A stretch of 64,000 nucleotides of DNA from Clostridia bacterium (GTDB lineage: Bacteria; Bacillota; Clostridia; Lachnospirales; Lachnospiraceae): the NCBI GenBank assembly GCA_910575245.1, contig CAJTEN010000026.1, forward strand, positions 16,534 through 80,533, in the 5' to 3' direction. The position numbers and the translations under genes were made by a program. The notes beneath the pieces are model-generated. The model was given only the letters and a program-made list of their open reading frames with translations, was not told the DNA's origin and searched no databases. Positions 7,901 to 17,800 of the stretch are shown here, piece after piece. Position 1 is the first letter of the stretch; each line of letters opens with the position of its first letter.

Positions 7901-10732
7901 CTACTGCTGCTCCACCGCTTCGGTCTTGATGATAAACTTCACACTGCCGTCCACATTCTCCGGAAGACTGGTAAAGGTATTATACTCTTTGCCTGCATCA
8001 GCCACTGCTTTCAGCCTGTCAACCACGTCCTGCACGTCATCACCAAAAAGCTCCGTCAGCTTGCTGATACCTTCTTCATCAAATTCAAACATTCCATTCA
8101 GCAATTCCAATGCACCCTCATCAAGGGTACCCATGCCGTCATCCAGGGTGATTGCCCCGTCTTTCAATGTACCTACACCGTCTTTCAGGGTTCCGATCCC
8201 GTTATCCAGAGTCCGCATACCGTCATCCAGAGTCACCGCTCCATCACTCAGCGTTCCGGCTCCATCCTTCAACGTCCCGGCTCCGTCGTTCAATTTCGCC
8301 GTGCCCTCGATCAGCTGTCCGGTGCCGTTTTTCAATTCACCTGCACCTGCCTTTAACGCGTCGGCTCCCCTGGCCAGTTCACCCGCACCGCTATTCAGGC
8401 TGTCGATTCCGTTCTTCAGTTCATTGGCGCCACTGCTTAATTCCTTTGCTCCGTCAAGTGCGCTTTGTGTCCCGTTCGCCAGATCCCCGGCACCTTTCAC
8501 AAGGGCAGTCATACCCGCGGTACTTTCCTGTGAATTGAGTGCGCCGGAAATCTCCTTCAGGTAATTATCCATGTATGCCGCATAGGTAATCGCCGGTCCC
8601 CACTTCTGCATCAGAGCCATCTGCTCCTGTTGTATCTGATCCGCAGCGGCATCTGCCTGTGCGATCTCCTCTTCAAGTGTCGCCACCTGCATGGACCAGG
8701 CATCTACGGCCACCTGATATGCCGCAGCTTCCTGCACCGCGTTCTGATAAGCGTCCACCTTCTGCTGCAGGTTATCTGCGTCCACGGACTGCACCTGGAC
8801 CGTATCCGTCTCTACCACTTCCTTCGTAACAACTCCTGTTCCTGTAATGGACTGTGTCTCTACCTCAGTATTCTCAACCACTGTCGCGCCTTCCCCGGAT
8901 GTTTCTCCCTCTCCATCCTCTCCGGCTTCTTTCGCGGAGCCTTCCGTTACAGTCCTTGTTGTCGTATACACCGGCGCTTCTACCGTTACGTCCACATAGC
9001 TTTCTTCTTCATGGGTACCGGTCACCCTTTCAAATTCCTGCGTACTTCCCTGGCTGGCCGCAATCAGCTCCGCCTGTGCTGCCTGCACCCGTTCCTGGGC
9101 CGCCGCCAGATTCGCACTGGAATTATTCAGTTCCTCCTGAGCCTGCGCTTTTTGCTGCTGCAGCTTCGACAGAAGAGCATTATAGAACGGATCCGCCAGT
9201 CCGTCCTGGCTGCTTGCACTCTTAAGCGACTCATTAAGCAGACAGGAAAGCTGCAGTAAAGTGCTGGGATTTGCCGCATCAAAATCGGCAGAGGAACCTA
9301 CCGGTGTACCAATCTTTGCCTGCAGCATACCCATCTGCGCTGCCACCTGATTCACACCGCCCTGTACAAGAAGCGCGCCGTTATTCAGGTTCTCAGCCCC
9401 TGCCACAAGACTCCCTGTACCGGCAGCCAGCTTGCTGCTTCCATCCTTCAGGGCACTTGTTCCCTCTGTCAGCTTGCCTGCACCGTCCTTAAGCGTTGCC
9501 GTCCCGTCATAGAGTGCCAAGGCGCCGTTATTTAACAAACCGGATTTCTCATACAATTCCTGCGTACCGTCTTTCAACTGAGAAGCGCCGTCCCTAAGCT
9601 GCGATGCACCATCCTTAAGCTGAGACGCACCGCTTTGCAGCTGCCCGCTGCCATCCTTCAGTTCCACGGCTCCGTCCCACAAATCCTTCGTGCCCGACAC
9701 TAATTCCACCGTACCGTCCTTAAGCTGCCCACTGCCGTCCTTCAATTCCGCAGTGCCGTCTTTCAGCTTATCCGTCGCATCCCTAAGTTCATCCATGGAA
9801 TTATTCAGCTCGGAGAGATCCAGGGAATCAGTCAGTTCAATATCTGAGAGAACATCGCTCATGGCTACGGTCATGGTCATCCCCAGCCCGAAGCAGTCCG
9901 TATCCGCCGATACCTCGATATATTCCGGAATCTCCAGTTCCTTCAGCTCCTCGTTTTCTTCCGTATCTTCCAGCTTATCCTTAAGTTCATCCGCATCGAT
10001 GCTTTCTTTCAGCCCCGGAAATGCCAGGCCTACCACAATACTGTTATTTCCTTCCGAGAGAAGCCTTGCATTCGTCACTTCGATATTGGAAAAGGTGTCC
10101 TGCGGCAGAATCATACCGGATATCATGGCAAAAGGTATCTTGATCTCCTGTTCTCTGCCGCCGATCTCAACTTTTCTTGTTTCCTTGTTCTCATAATCCA
10201 TTCGTATCGTGACTCTTCCACTCTTTCCGGCCAACTCCGATGCGGAAATATCTTTGCCGTCCAGCTGATAAGAAACCTTTACCTCCACCGGTACTTCTTT
10301 ATCGGTGGAACCTCTGTAATAGATATCCGATCCGTCCGCCTGCCAGATAATCTTACCGTCCTGATCGGTCTCAAAGGTTTCATACCCTTTTACATTCTGA
10401 ATGTCTTTCAGATCCGAACTGTCCGACAGGCTCTGCCCGCCATCACTGTTTTTCAGCCAGTCGCTGACGATCACCCGGTCTACGCTCCCGTATGCATCCG
10501 CAAGTACGTAGACTGTTTCTTCCTTCCCTGCTTCGCTGCTGTGGGAAGGGCTTACCTGCGCGTTCAGCACGCCATTCAAAACCTGTTCCTGCTCCTCATC
10601 CGTTACCACTGTCTCCTGCGCTGCCTCTTCCTGCCCGCATCCCACAAGTCCCAGCACCATCGCCGAACTTAATGTGAGACAAATCACTCTCTTCTGTGTT
10701 AGCTTTCTGCTTAGACTATTTTTCTTTATCAT
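7901..10732 (-). CDS. Lipoprotein with Leu-x-x-Gly heptad repeats (YhgE/Pip-like)
   Basis: 943 aa. The N terminus is a lipoprotein signal (SAMVLGLVGCGQ). Two long blocks of heptads of the type LKDGxxx (about residues 315-455 and 755-885) match the X-X-X-Leu-X-X-Gly repeats of YhgE/Pip-type phage-infection and secretion proteins. Between them lies a coiled-coil-like stretch rich in Gln, Ala and Glu. There is no enzyme motif and no C-terminal membrane helix. At DNA level the heptads appear as near-identical 21-bp units. It follows the MMPL transporter on the same strand after 160 bp. In related loci such proteins accompany MMPL/RND exporters and are thought to form an extracytoplasmic stalk; that role is inference here. 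GGAGG before the ATG supports the start. Confidence 0.8.
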   Translation of the reverse strand: MIKKNSLSRKLTQKRVICLTLSSAMVLGLVGCGQEEAAQETVVTDEEQEQVLNGVLNAQVSPSHSSEAGKEETVYVLADAYGSVDRVIVSDWLKNSDGGQSLSDSSDLKDIQNVKGYETFETDQDGKIIWQADGSDIYYRGSTDKEVPVEVKVSYQLDGKDISASELAGKSGRVTIRMDYENKETRKVEIGGREQEIKIPFAMISGMILPQDTFSNIEVTNARLLSEGNNSIVVGLAFPGLKESIDADELKDKLEDTEENEELKELEIPEYIEVSADTDCFGLGMTMTVAMSDVLSDIELTDSLDLSELNNSMDELRDATDKLKDGTAELKDGSGQLKDGTVELVSGTKDLWDGAVELKDGSGQLQSGASQLKDGASQLRDGASQLKDGTQELYEKSGLLNNGALALYDGTATLKDGAGKLTEGTSALKDGSSKLAAGTGSLVAGAENLNNGALLVQGGVNQVAAQMGMLQAKIGTPVGSSADFDAANPSTLLQLSCLLNESLKSASSQDGLADPFYNALLSKLQQQKAQAQEELNNSSANLAAAQERVQAAQAELIAASQGSTQEFERVTGTHEEESYVDVTVEAPVYTTTRTVTEGSAKEAGEDGEGETSGEGATVVENTEVETQSITGTGVVTKEVVETDTVQVQSVDADNLQQKVDAYQNAVQEAAAYQVAVDAWSMQVATLEEEIAQADAAADQIQQEQMALMQKWGPAITYAAYMDNYLKEISGALNSQESTAGMTALVKGAGDLANGTQSALDGAKELSSGANELKNGIDSLNSGAGELARGADALKAGAGELKNGTGQLIEGTAKLNDGAGTLKDGAGTLSDGAVTLDDGMRTLDNGIGTLKDGVGTLKDGAITLDDGMGTLDEGALELLNGMFEFDEEGISKLTELFGDDVQDVVDRLKAVADAGKEYNTFTSLPENVDGSVKFIIKTEAVEQQ

Positions 10733-10892
10733 ATTAATACCTCCTGCTCTATGTTAATTATCTTCCTTGTTTCTTGTTCCCATATTAATCCGGGGTCCAG
10801 ACTTTTCATACATGGCATCCATGCTGCTGCCGACGGCACACAATACAGGGAAGCCGAAAAGCTGAACTGTTACGGCCGGATGCTTTCGGATA

Positions 10893-12989
10893 TTATCCTC
10901 TGGCATGATCAGCACAGTAGGTCTGCACACCCTTCTGCACGGCCGCTTTCTTCCTGATAATAATCCTGTCAAATATCATAAACATGGACGGTAATATGAA
11001 AATAACCGATACCATACTAATCAGCGCGCCTCTTGCCATCAGCGTGCATAGGGAGCTTATCATATCAATGTTCGAATATAATCCCACGCCGAAGGTAGCC
11101 GCAAAGAAGGACAATGCACTGACCACAATCGATTTCACGCTGCTCTGGCATGCAATCGTGACGGCCTCCCTCTTCTCCACCCCGTCATACCGCTCTTTCC
11201 TGTATCTGGTTGTCATCAGTATCGCGTAGTCCACCGTAGCTCCCAGCTGGATCGTTCCGATGACTACCGAGGCGATAAACGGAATCTGTGTTCCTGTATA
11301 GTAAGGAATTCCCATATTGACGAAGATCGCCATCTCTATGACAGAAACCAGGATCACCGGCAGCGAAACCGACTTAAATACCAGCAGGATAATCAAGAAA
11401 ATAACACCGACCGAAACCACGCTGACCGTATTGAAATCCTTGTCGGTAATCTCGATCAGATCCTTAGTGCAGGGCGCCTCACCTACCAGCATCCCCTTAC
11501 TGTCGTAGGCCTTGCAGATAGCGCTGAGACTTCTGCACTGATCGTTGACCTCCTCGGAAGCCACTTTATACTGGGACCCTACCAGAAGGAGCTGCCAGTT
11601 TTCACTCATAAGCGCTCCCTTAAGGCTGTCAGGAATCAGTTCGTCGGGAATGGAATCCCCTTTCACGGCATTCAGTCCCAGTACCCAGTTCACACCGCCC
11701 ACTGCCTTCATCTCGTCTGCCATGCTCTTCACATCCTTCGCAGGAAGACCGGCCCGCAGCAGAAGCATATGTGTCGCATTCATATCGAAATCTTCATTCA
11801 GTTTTTCATTGGCTATGATACTGGCAAGATCCTTCGGCAGGGTCTCATCCAGATTGTAATACACAGTAGTATTCTTATACCCGAATATGGCCGGAAACAA
11901 AGCCGCCACAAACAGAAGCACAAATATTCTGTAATGCTTTGTCACAAAATCTCCCACGCCCTTCATATCCGGCAGCAGCGCTTTGTGTTTCGTCTTTACC
12001 AGAGCCTTGTCAAACACAAGGATCATGGATGGAAGAACAGTCACACATGTGATAACACCGAAAACCACGCCTTTGGCCATCACCACGCCCAGATCCATAC
12101 CCAGCGTAAAGCTCATGAAGCAAAGAGCAATAAATCCTGCCACCGTTGTCATGGAACTGCTCACCACTGAGGTAATCGTCTCACTGATTGCTATCGCCAT
12201 TGCTTCCTTATTATCGGCCGCCCCCTGTTTGTTCTCCTGATAGCTGTGCCACAGGAAAATGGAATAATCCATGGTGACTCCCAGCTGCAGGACCGCGCTG
12301 AGCGCTTTGGTAATATAAGAAATCTCTCCCATGAATACATTGCTGCCCAGGTTATACAGGATTGCCATTCCTATACTCATAAGGAAGAGAAAAGGAATCA
12401 GGAAAGAATCCATGGTGAGCGACAATACCAGACAGGAAAGCAGCACCGCGATGCAGACATAGATTGGCGCCTCTCTTTCCGAAAGATTCTTCGTATCTGT
12501 CACCACTGCCGACATCCCGCTTAAGAAGCAATTCTTATCGGCCACCTTCCGGATATTCTCTATCGCTTCCATTGTTCCGTCCGCAGATGTGGTCTCATCG
12601 AATATGATCGCCATCATGGTAGCATCGCCACTGTTAAAAGCCTCGTAAATCCCATCCGGCATTAACTCCATCGGAACCGAGATATCCATGACCGTGTCAT
12701 ACCAGATCACCTTCTCCACATGCTCGACCTGTTCAATCTCCTGCTTCAGGCGTACAACATCCTTCGGCTCCATGCCCTCCACCACAAACATGGAGAAGGC
12801 CCCTGTTCCGAATTCGTCTACCAGAATATCCTGTCCCACCATGGTCTCGATATCTCTGGGAAGATACGAGAGAATATCATAGTTGACCCTGGTATTCACA
12901 TAGCCCAGCAGAGACGGAATCAGAAGCGCCAGCCCCAAAAGCAGGATCGGTATTCTTAGTTGAACCACCTTTCTTCCGAATTTTTCCAT
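10893..12989 (-). CDS. MMPL/RND-superfamily exporter
   Basis: 698 aa from the ATG at 12989 (AAGGAG 8 nt upstream; the longer frame would use an upstream GTG). Membrane protein of the MMPL branch of RND transporters. It has an N-terminal helix, a periplasm-like loop, a block of five or six helices (about 170-330), a second loop and a second block (about 530-690). The repeated halves and the GATVDYAIL and GVTMDYSIF segments in the two sterol-sensing-like blocks are typical of the family. It is divergent from the TetR gene with two TGAC-N5-GTCA sites between them, so repression by TetR is likely. The substrate may be a lipid, fatty acid or drug and cannot be read from sequence. Confidence 0.88.
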   Translation of the reverse strand: MEKFGRKVVQLRIPILLLGLALLIPSLLGYVNTRVNYDILSYLPRDIETMVGQDILVDEFGTGAFSMFVVEGMEPKDVVRLKQEIEQVEHVEKVIWYDTVMDISVPMELMPDGIYEAFNSGDATMMAIIFDETTSADGTMEAIENIRKVADKNCFLSGMSAVVTDTKNLSEREAPIYVCIAVLLSCLVLSLTMDSFLIPFLFLMSIGMAILYNLGSNVFMGEISYITKALSAVLQLGVTMDYSIFLWHSYQENKQGAADNKEAMAIAISETITSVVSSSMTTVAGFIALCFMSFTLGMDLGVVMAKGVVFGVITCVTVLPSMILVFDKALVKTKHKALLPDMKGVGDFVTKHYRIFVLLFVAALFPAIFGYKNTTVYYNLDETLPKDLASIIANEKLNEDFDMNATHMLLLRAGLPAKDVKSMADEMKAVGGVNWVLGLNAVKGDSIPDELIPDSLKGALMSENWQLLLVGSQYKVASEEVNDQCRSLSAICKAYDSKGMLVGEAPCTKDLIEITDKDFNTVSVVSVGVIFLIILLVFKSVSLPVILVSVIEMAIFVNMGIPYYTGTQIPFIASVVIGTIQLGATVDYAILMTTRYRKERYDGVEKREAVTIACQSSVKSIVVSALSFFAATFGVGLYSNIDMISSLCTLMARGALISMVSVIFILPSMFMIFDRIIIRKKAAVQKGVQTYCADHARG

Positions 12990-13012
12990 AATACACACTC
13001 CTTTTCCATTTA

Positions 13013-13070
13013 TGACTTTTGGTCATTTTTATTCTTATTCAGTATTATACTCAAAAATGACTTTTGGTCA
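13013..13070. promoter_or_regulatory. Two TetR operators around the MMPL promoter
   Basis: Identical 13-bp sites TGACTTTTGGTCA occur at 13013-13025 and 13058-13070, each with TGAC/GTCA inverted arms and a 5-nt spacer. The minus-strand promoter lies between and across them: -35 TTGACC at 13071-13066 (inside the second site), a 16-nt spacer and a perfect -10 TATAAT at 13049-13044. The first site falls just past the start of transcription. This geometry suits steric repression by the adjacent TetR protein. Confidence 0.8.
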
Positions 13071-13247
13071 ATATTTTTTTCGTAAAAGAATCCTGAAAAG
13101 TATAAAAAAAATATAAACTTGAAAAATCATTGATTTTTTGACAGCTTACTTTATAATTATCGTAAATAACAAACAGGATGGCTGTTTGCGATAACCTTCC
13201 GGGGATACGTCATTTCAGAAGCCATGCCTGATAAAAATGAGGATACT

Positions 13248-13844
13248 ATGGGAAAATCGGAACTGAATAAACAGAAGAAACGGGAAGCTCTTCTAAACAC
13301 TGCCTTTGAATTATTTACAACACAGGGAACCAATAAGACAACGATCAATAACATCGTAGAGGCTGCCGGTGTGGCGAAAGGAACTTTCTATCTATATTTT
13401 AAAGACAAATATGACATCCGTAATAAGCTGATCGCCCATAAGGCCAGCCGCATCTTCTCCATTGCCGATGAAGCCCTGTCCAAAACACAGCTGACCGAGC
13501 TGGATGACCGGATTATTTTTCTTGCCGATAACATTATTGAGCAGTTTAATGCGGACAAGTCTCTTCTCAACTTTATTTCCAAAAATTTAAGCTGGGGGAT
13601 ATTTAAAAATGAGCTGATCGCTTCCGGAGACAGTTATGATGTGGATTTCTATAATATTTACACTGTTCTGGAGAATTCCCCCAGAACCTTTAAGAACCCT
13701 GAGATTCTTCTGTTTATGATCGTTGAATTCGTCAGTTCTACCTGTTACAGTTCTATCCTGTATGGTGAACCGACGGGAATCGAGGAACTGAAGCCTTATA
13801 TCTTTGAAGCCATTCGGCAAATTATTAAGAGCCAGGAGCTTTGA
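13248..13844 (+). CDS. TetR-family transcriptional regulator
   Basis: 198 aa. The start is placed at the ATG 13248, which follows GAGGAT, rather than at the ATG 24 nt upstream, which has no ribosome site. The N-terminal helix-turn-helix (about 15-60) has the family pattern TTINNIVEAAGVAKGTFYLY. The C-terminal ligand pocket is helical and not assignable. It is divergent from the MMPL exporter and shares the intergenic region with its operators, so it probably represses the exporter and the heptad lipoprotein and possibly itself. Confidence 0.92.
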   Translation: MGKSELNKQKKREALLNTAFELFTTQGTNKTTINNIVEAAGVAKGTFYLYFKDKYDIRNKLIAHKASRIFSIADEALSKTQLTELDDRIIFLADNIIEQFNADKSLLNFISKNLSWGIFKNELIASGDSYDVDFYNIYTVLENSPRTFKNPEILLFMIVEFVSSTCYSSILYGEPTGIEELKPYIFEAIRQIIKSQEL

Positions 13845-13854
13845 CCTGGCTCTT
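13827..13854. terminator. Bidirectional hairpin between convergent genes
   Basis: A perfect 10-bp stem AAGAGCCAGG / CCTGGCTCTT with an 8-nt loop that contains the TetR stop codon. It lies between the convergent TetR gene and the antitoxin-like gene. The U tract is short, so termination strength is uncertain. Confidence 0.5.
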
Positions 13855-13863
13855 GATCAATCA

Positions 13864-14307
13864 TCAATCCATCAAATATCCCGCCTCATAAGAGCATTCC
13901 AGATAGCTGGGATTCTGATAATAAATATCTGTCTGAAAATCAGATATTTTATCACTGATAAAGGAGGAAAAGATTTTCAGTAATTCATCCACCTCTCTCC
14001 CGGGTTCCGCACAGTCTTCAATCATGGTACAATACAGCTTTCCAATATCCTGAAAGCTGGGGATCGTATATTTACATTCTGTAATCGTATCAAAATTTCC
14101 TTCCGGAATCTTATACTGCTCTATTACTTCATCGCTTACCTGCTCGAAAGAAAGACAATGATTTACCTCTGCATCAAATAACTGCTTTTCAACGCCTCTC
14201 CTGCCAAGCGCTTCCGTAATAACTCCACGTTTATTATTCGTCTGGCGGGCAATATATTCAATCAATGAACATACATAAAACAAATCATTCTTTTCTTTTT
14301 CGGTCAT
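13864..14307 (-). CDS. DUF3791-like partner of a DUF3990 protein (probable antitoxin)
   Basis: 147 aa from the ATG at 14307 (AGGAG 11 nt upstream); a GTG at 14319 is the alternative. The first 70 residues resemble DUF3791 (IEYIARQTN..., then H-C-L-S-F-E-Q-V-S-D), the small protein usually paired with DUF3990. The remainder is acidic and unrecognised. The start overlaps the end of the DUF3990 gene by 23 bp, so the two are translationally coupled. The antitoxin role is inferred from pairing only. At 147 aa it is about twice the usual DUF3791 length. Confidence 0.6.
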   Translation of the reverse strand: MTEKEKNDLFYVCSLIEYIARQTNNKRGVITEALGRRGVEKQLFDAEVNHCLSFEQVSDEVIEQYKIPEGNFDTITECKYTIPSFQDIGKLYCTMIEDCAEPGREVDELLKIFSSFISDKISDFQTDIYYQNPSYLECSYEAGYLMD

Positions 14308-14758
14308 AGACAATCTCACTCCTGTTATAAGTCAAACAATTTATCGCCGATAATGTATGAAAACTCATCTGATGTGTCGGATACCTGAATTCCGCCAATA
14401 CCCAAAACTGCTTTCGGTTAATTCTTCCTGCCAGAAAATCATTCACATAATTCCAGATGGTATCATTCGCCATCGGACCCTCTACAATATCATATTGGTG
14501 GGTTTTTCCGCTTCTGCATTTTGCAATAAAGTCAAGCCACTCATCCGTCATGCAGTCAAACTTCAAAACAGACAGCTTATCATCTGGCTCGTAAGAATAA
14601 AAATTGATAACCGGCTCCCCTTCACCACGATTGGCCCACCGCACTGCCTGCTCAAAATTATTCGTACAATAGAATCCCCATGAAAAATCCTTCGTATACC
14701 TTGTCTTTCGTATCTCCGGAAATTCAACCGTTTCTTTGCCTGCATGATAAAGAATCAT
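14285..14758 (-). CDS. DUF3990 protein (ADP-ribosyltransferase-like toxin candidate)
   Basis: 157 aa from the ATG at 14758, which follows AGAGGTGA at 8 nt; an upstream in-frame extension lacks a ribosome site. DUF3990 hallmarks are the opening ILYHAGK, then KDFSWGFYCTNNFEQAVRWA, then the internal YDIVEGPMANDTIW and a C-terminal HQMSFHTLSA. The LYH and GFYCT segments resemble the NAD-binding core of ADP-ribosyltransferase-fold toxins. It is co-expressed with the downstream DUF3791-like gene, overlapping it. The upstream neighbour purL ends about 90 bp away. Toxicity and target are unknown. Confidence 0.72.
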   Translation of the reverse strand: MILYHAGKETVEFPEIRKTRYTKDFSWGFYCTNNFEQAVRWANRGEGEPVINFYSYEPDDKLSVLKFDCMTDEWLDFIAKCRSGKTHQYDIVEGPMANDTIWNYVNDFLAGRINRKQFWVLAEFRYPTHQMSFHTLSAINCLTYNRSEIVYDRKRKE

Positions 14759-14847
14759 AGTAACTGTCACCTCTAAAAAACGCCTCACGGAATATTGACC
14801 GTGAATAGCAACGTTAAATTTCATTGCATAAAATTACAGATTGCAAA

Positions 14848-17800
14848 CTATTCCATAAAGTAAGCAACTCCCGACTCAAATATTTTCAGATCCTGCTCCC
14901 CATAAATATTCACGGCCACGCCGTCTCCTCTTCTCTCGGAATGTGCCATCTTACCAAGGCACCGTCCGTCCGGAGAGGTAATGCCCTCGATGGACGCATA
15001 GGAACCGTTGATATTCCACTCTTCATCCATGGACACGTTACCGTCGATATCCGCATACTGCGTTGCAACCTGTCCGCCCTCAAAAAGCCTGTCAATCCAT
15101 TCCTGCGGTGCGACGAAGCGTCCCTCGCCGTGGGAAGCCGGGTTTACATAAGTATTCCCCAGTACGGCTCCCTGTAACCAGGGAGACTTGTTGGAAACCA
15201 CCTTAATATATGCCATCTTCGAGATATGGCGGTTCACGGTATTAAAGGTCAGCGTAGGAGAATCCTCCTTCTGTCCCCTGATCTCGCCGTAAGGCACCAG
15301 TCCCAGTTTGATCAGTGCCTGGAAACCATTGCAGATCCCCAGCGCCAGGCCGTCTCTCTCATTCAGCAACCGGCTGACAGCCTCCTTCATCTTCTCATTC
15401 TGGAACGCAGTCGCAAAGAACTTAGCCGATCCGTCCGGCTCATCCCCTGCGGAGAAGCCGCCGGGGAACATGATAATCTGTGCCTGTCCAATGGCCTTTT
15501 CAAATACATCCACGCTCTCTCTGATATCCTCTGCCGTCAGGTTCTTAAACACCTTCGTGATCACATCCGCTCCCGCTCTCCCGAAAGCCGCCGCACTGTC
15601 ATACTCGCAGTTCGTACCCGGGAATACCGGAATAAACACGGTCGGTCTTGCCACTTTATGCTTACACACATAGATATCTTTCGTTTCATACAGACCAGAA
15701 TCCACTTTACTCTTATCCTGGCCAGCCGTGTACGGAAATACCTTGTCCAGCTTGTCTGTCCAGGCCTTCAGGGCTTCCTCCATGGTAATATGCACAGCTC
15801 CGCAGGTAAATACCGGCTCGTCAGTTACCGTTCCGATGACAGTATACTCCAGATTTCTGCCGTTTCCTGCCACAATCTCTTCCGATCCCGGTGTGTTCTC
15901 TCCTCCTGCCGTATCCTTAGCCCGTCCCGCGAGCTTGGCAACAGCCTCCGCGGGCATCTCAGCCAGAATTTCACCCAGCCCGTTATCAAAAAGCATCTCC
16001 GCCGCAAGACCGCTCTCCACTGTCACACCCAGCTTGTTGCCGAAAGCCATCTTAGCGATCGCCGCCGCTGCACCCTTAGCATCCAATGCGTATGCCGCCG
16101 TGATCTTCTTCTCTGCCATAAGCGCCAGGATGCTGTCATACACTCTCATCACATCCTTATAGACGGGCAGATCGTACTCGTCCTTCTTAATATGGAAACG
16201 GACCAGCTTATCGCCTGCCTTCTTAAGCTCCGGTGTAACCATATTCTGCTTCTTGCTGATGTCCACCGCAAATGATACTAACGTAGGCGGCACATCAATA
16301 TCATTGAACGTGCCGGACATGGAATCCTTGCCGCCGATAGACGGCAGGCCATATCCCATCTGCGCATCATAAGCGCCTAACAGCGCTGCAAAAGGCTGGC
16401 TCCAACGGCCAGGCTCCCCGCTCATTCTCCGGAAATATTCCTGGAAGGTGAACCGGATAGTCTTATAATCCCCGCCATTCGCCACAATCTTCGCCATGGA
16501 TTCCGTCACGGCATAAACAGCACCGTGATAGGGACTCCAACTGGATAAACAGGGATCAAACCCGTAGCTCATCATAGTTACCGTATCGGTTTTCCCCTTT
16601 AAAACAGGCAGTTTGGCAACCATCGCCTGTGTCTCCGTCAGCTGGTACTTCCCGCCGTAAGGCATATAGACACTGCCTGCGCCGATGGATGCATCGAACA
16701 TCTCCACCAGCCCCTTCTGAGAACAGACATTCAGGTCGTTCAAAAGGGTAAGCCATGCTTTCTTCACATCCCCTGCCGCCACTGCCTCTGCTACCGCCGG
16801 TATGGCGATTTTTTTCAGATAATTCTCCTTCTCTTCAGGAATTTCCACTGCCACCGCAGTCTCCTGGTGCGCCCCGTTGGTATCCAGGAAAGCCCTGGCA
16901 ATATCAACGATCTTTCTGCCGCGCCATTTCAACACCAGTCTCGGTTCCTTCGTCACCACCGCAACTTCCACCGCTTCCAGGTTCTCTTCCGCCGCATAGC
17001 CTAAGAATGCTTCCACATCCTTCGGTGCAACCACCACAGCCATTCTCTCCTGGGATTCGGAAATCGCCAGCTCCGTACCATCCAGCCCCGCATATTTCTT
17101 CGGCACTTTATCCAGATCCACTACCAGGCCATCCGCCAGCTCGCCAATGGCTACGGAGACACCGCCTGCGCCGAAGTCATTACATTTCTTGATCAGCCTG
17201 CTCACTTCTTCGCGGCGGAACAGCCTCTGGATCTTACGCTCGGTTGGCGCATTTCCTTTCTGCACCTCAGCGCCGCAGGTCTCAATCGAACTTTCCGTAT
17301 GCACCTTAGAGGAACCCGTGGCGCCGCCGCAGCCGTCACGTCCGGTTCTTCCGCCTAACAGGATGATGATATCGTCCGGATCGGAAGTCTCACGGATTAC
17401 ATTCTTCCTGGGCGCCGCACCCATGACCGCGCCAATCTCCATTCTCTTGGCCACATAATCCGGATGATAGATTTCCTTCACCAACCCTGTGGCAAGACCG
17501 ATCTGGTTGCCATAAGAAGAATAACCGCTGGCCGCACCGCGCACCAGTTTCTTCTGGGACAGCTTGCCCTTCAGCGTATCCGCCACCGGAACCGTAGGAT
17601 CTGCCGCACCCGTAACGCGCATTGCCTGGTATACATAGCCACGGCCAGACAACGGATCCCGGATCGCTCCGCCCAGACAGGTAGCCGCACCGCCGAAAGG
17701 CTCAATCTCCGTGGGATGGTTGTGTGTCTCATTTTTAAAGAAGACAAGCCACTCCTCTGTAACCGGCCCGTCGCCGTAGTCCATCTCCACCGGAACCACC

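Noticed and set aside
7926..8564. Plus-strand ORF with regular Ser/Pro repeats
   Set aside because: The repeats are the complement of the 21-bp heptad units of the lipoprotein gene on the other strand.
8110..9790. Regular repeats that might suggest a CRISPR array
   Set aside because: The units are contiguous 21-bp coding heptads in frame, without spacers of unique sequence.
15226..16275. 349-codon plus-strand ORF
   Set aside because: Antisense to purL; its translation is rich in Leu, Arg and His without any domain, and it has no ribosome site.
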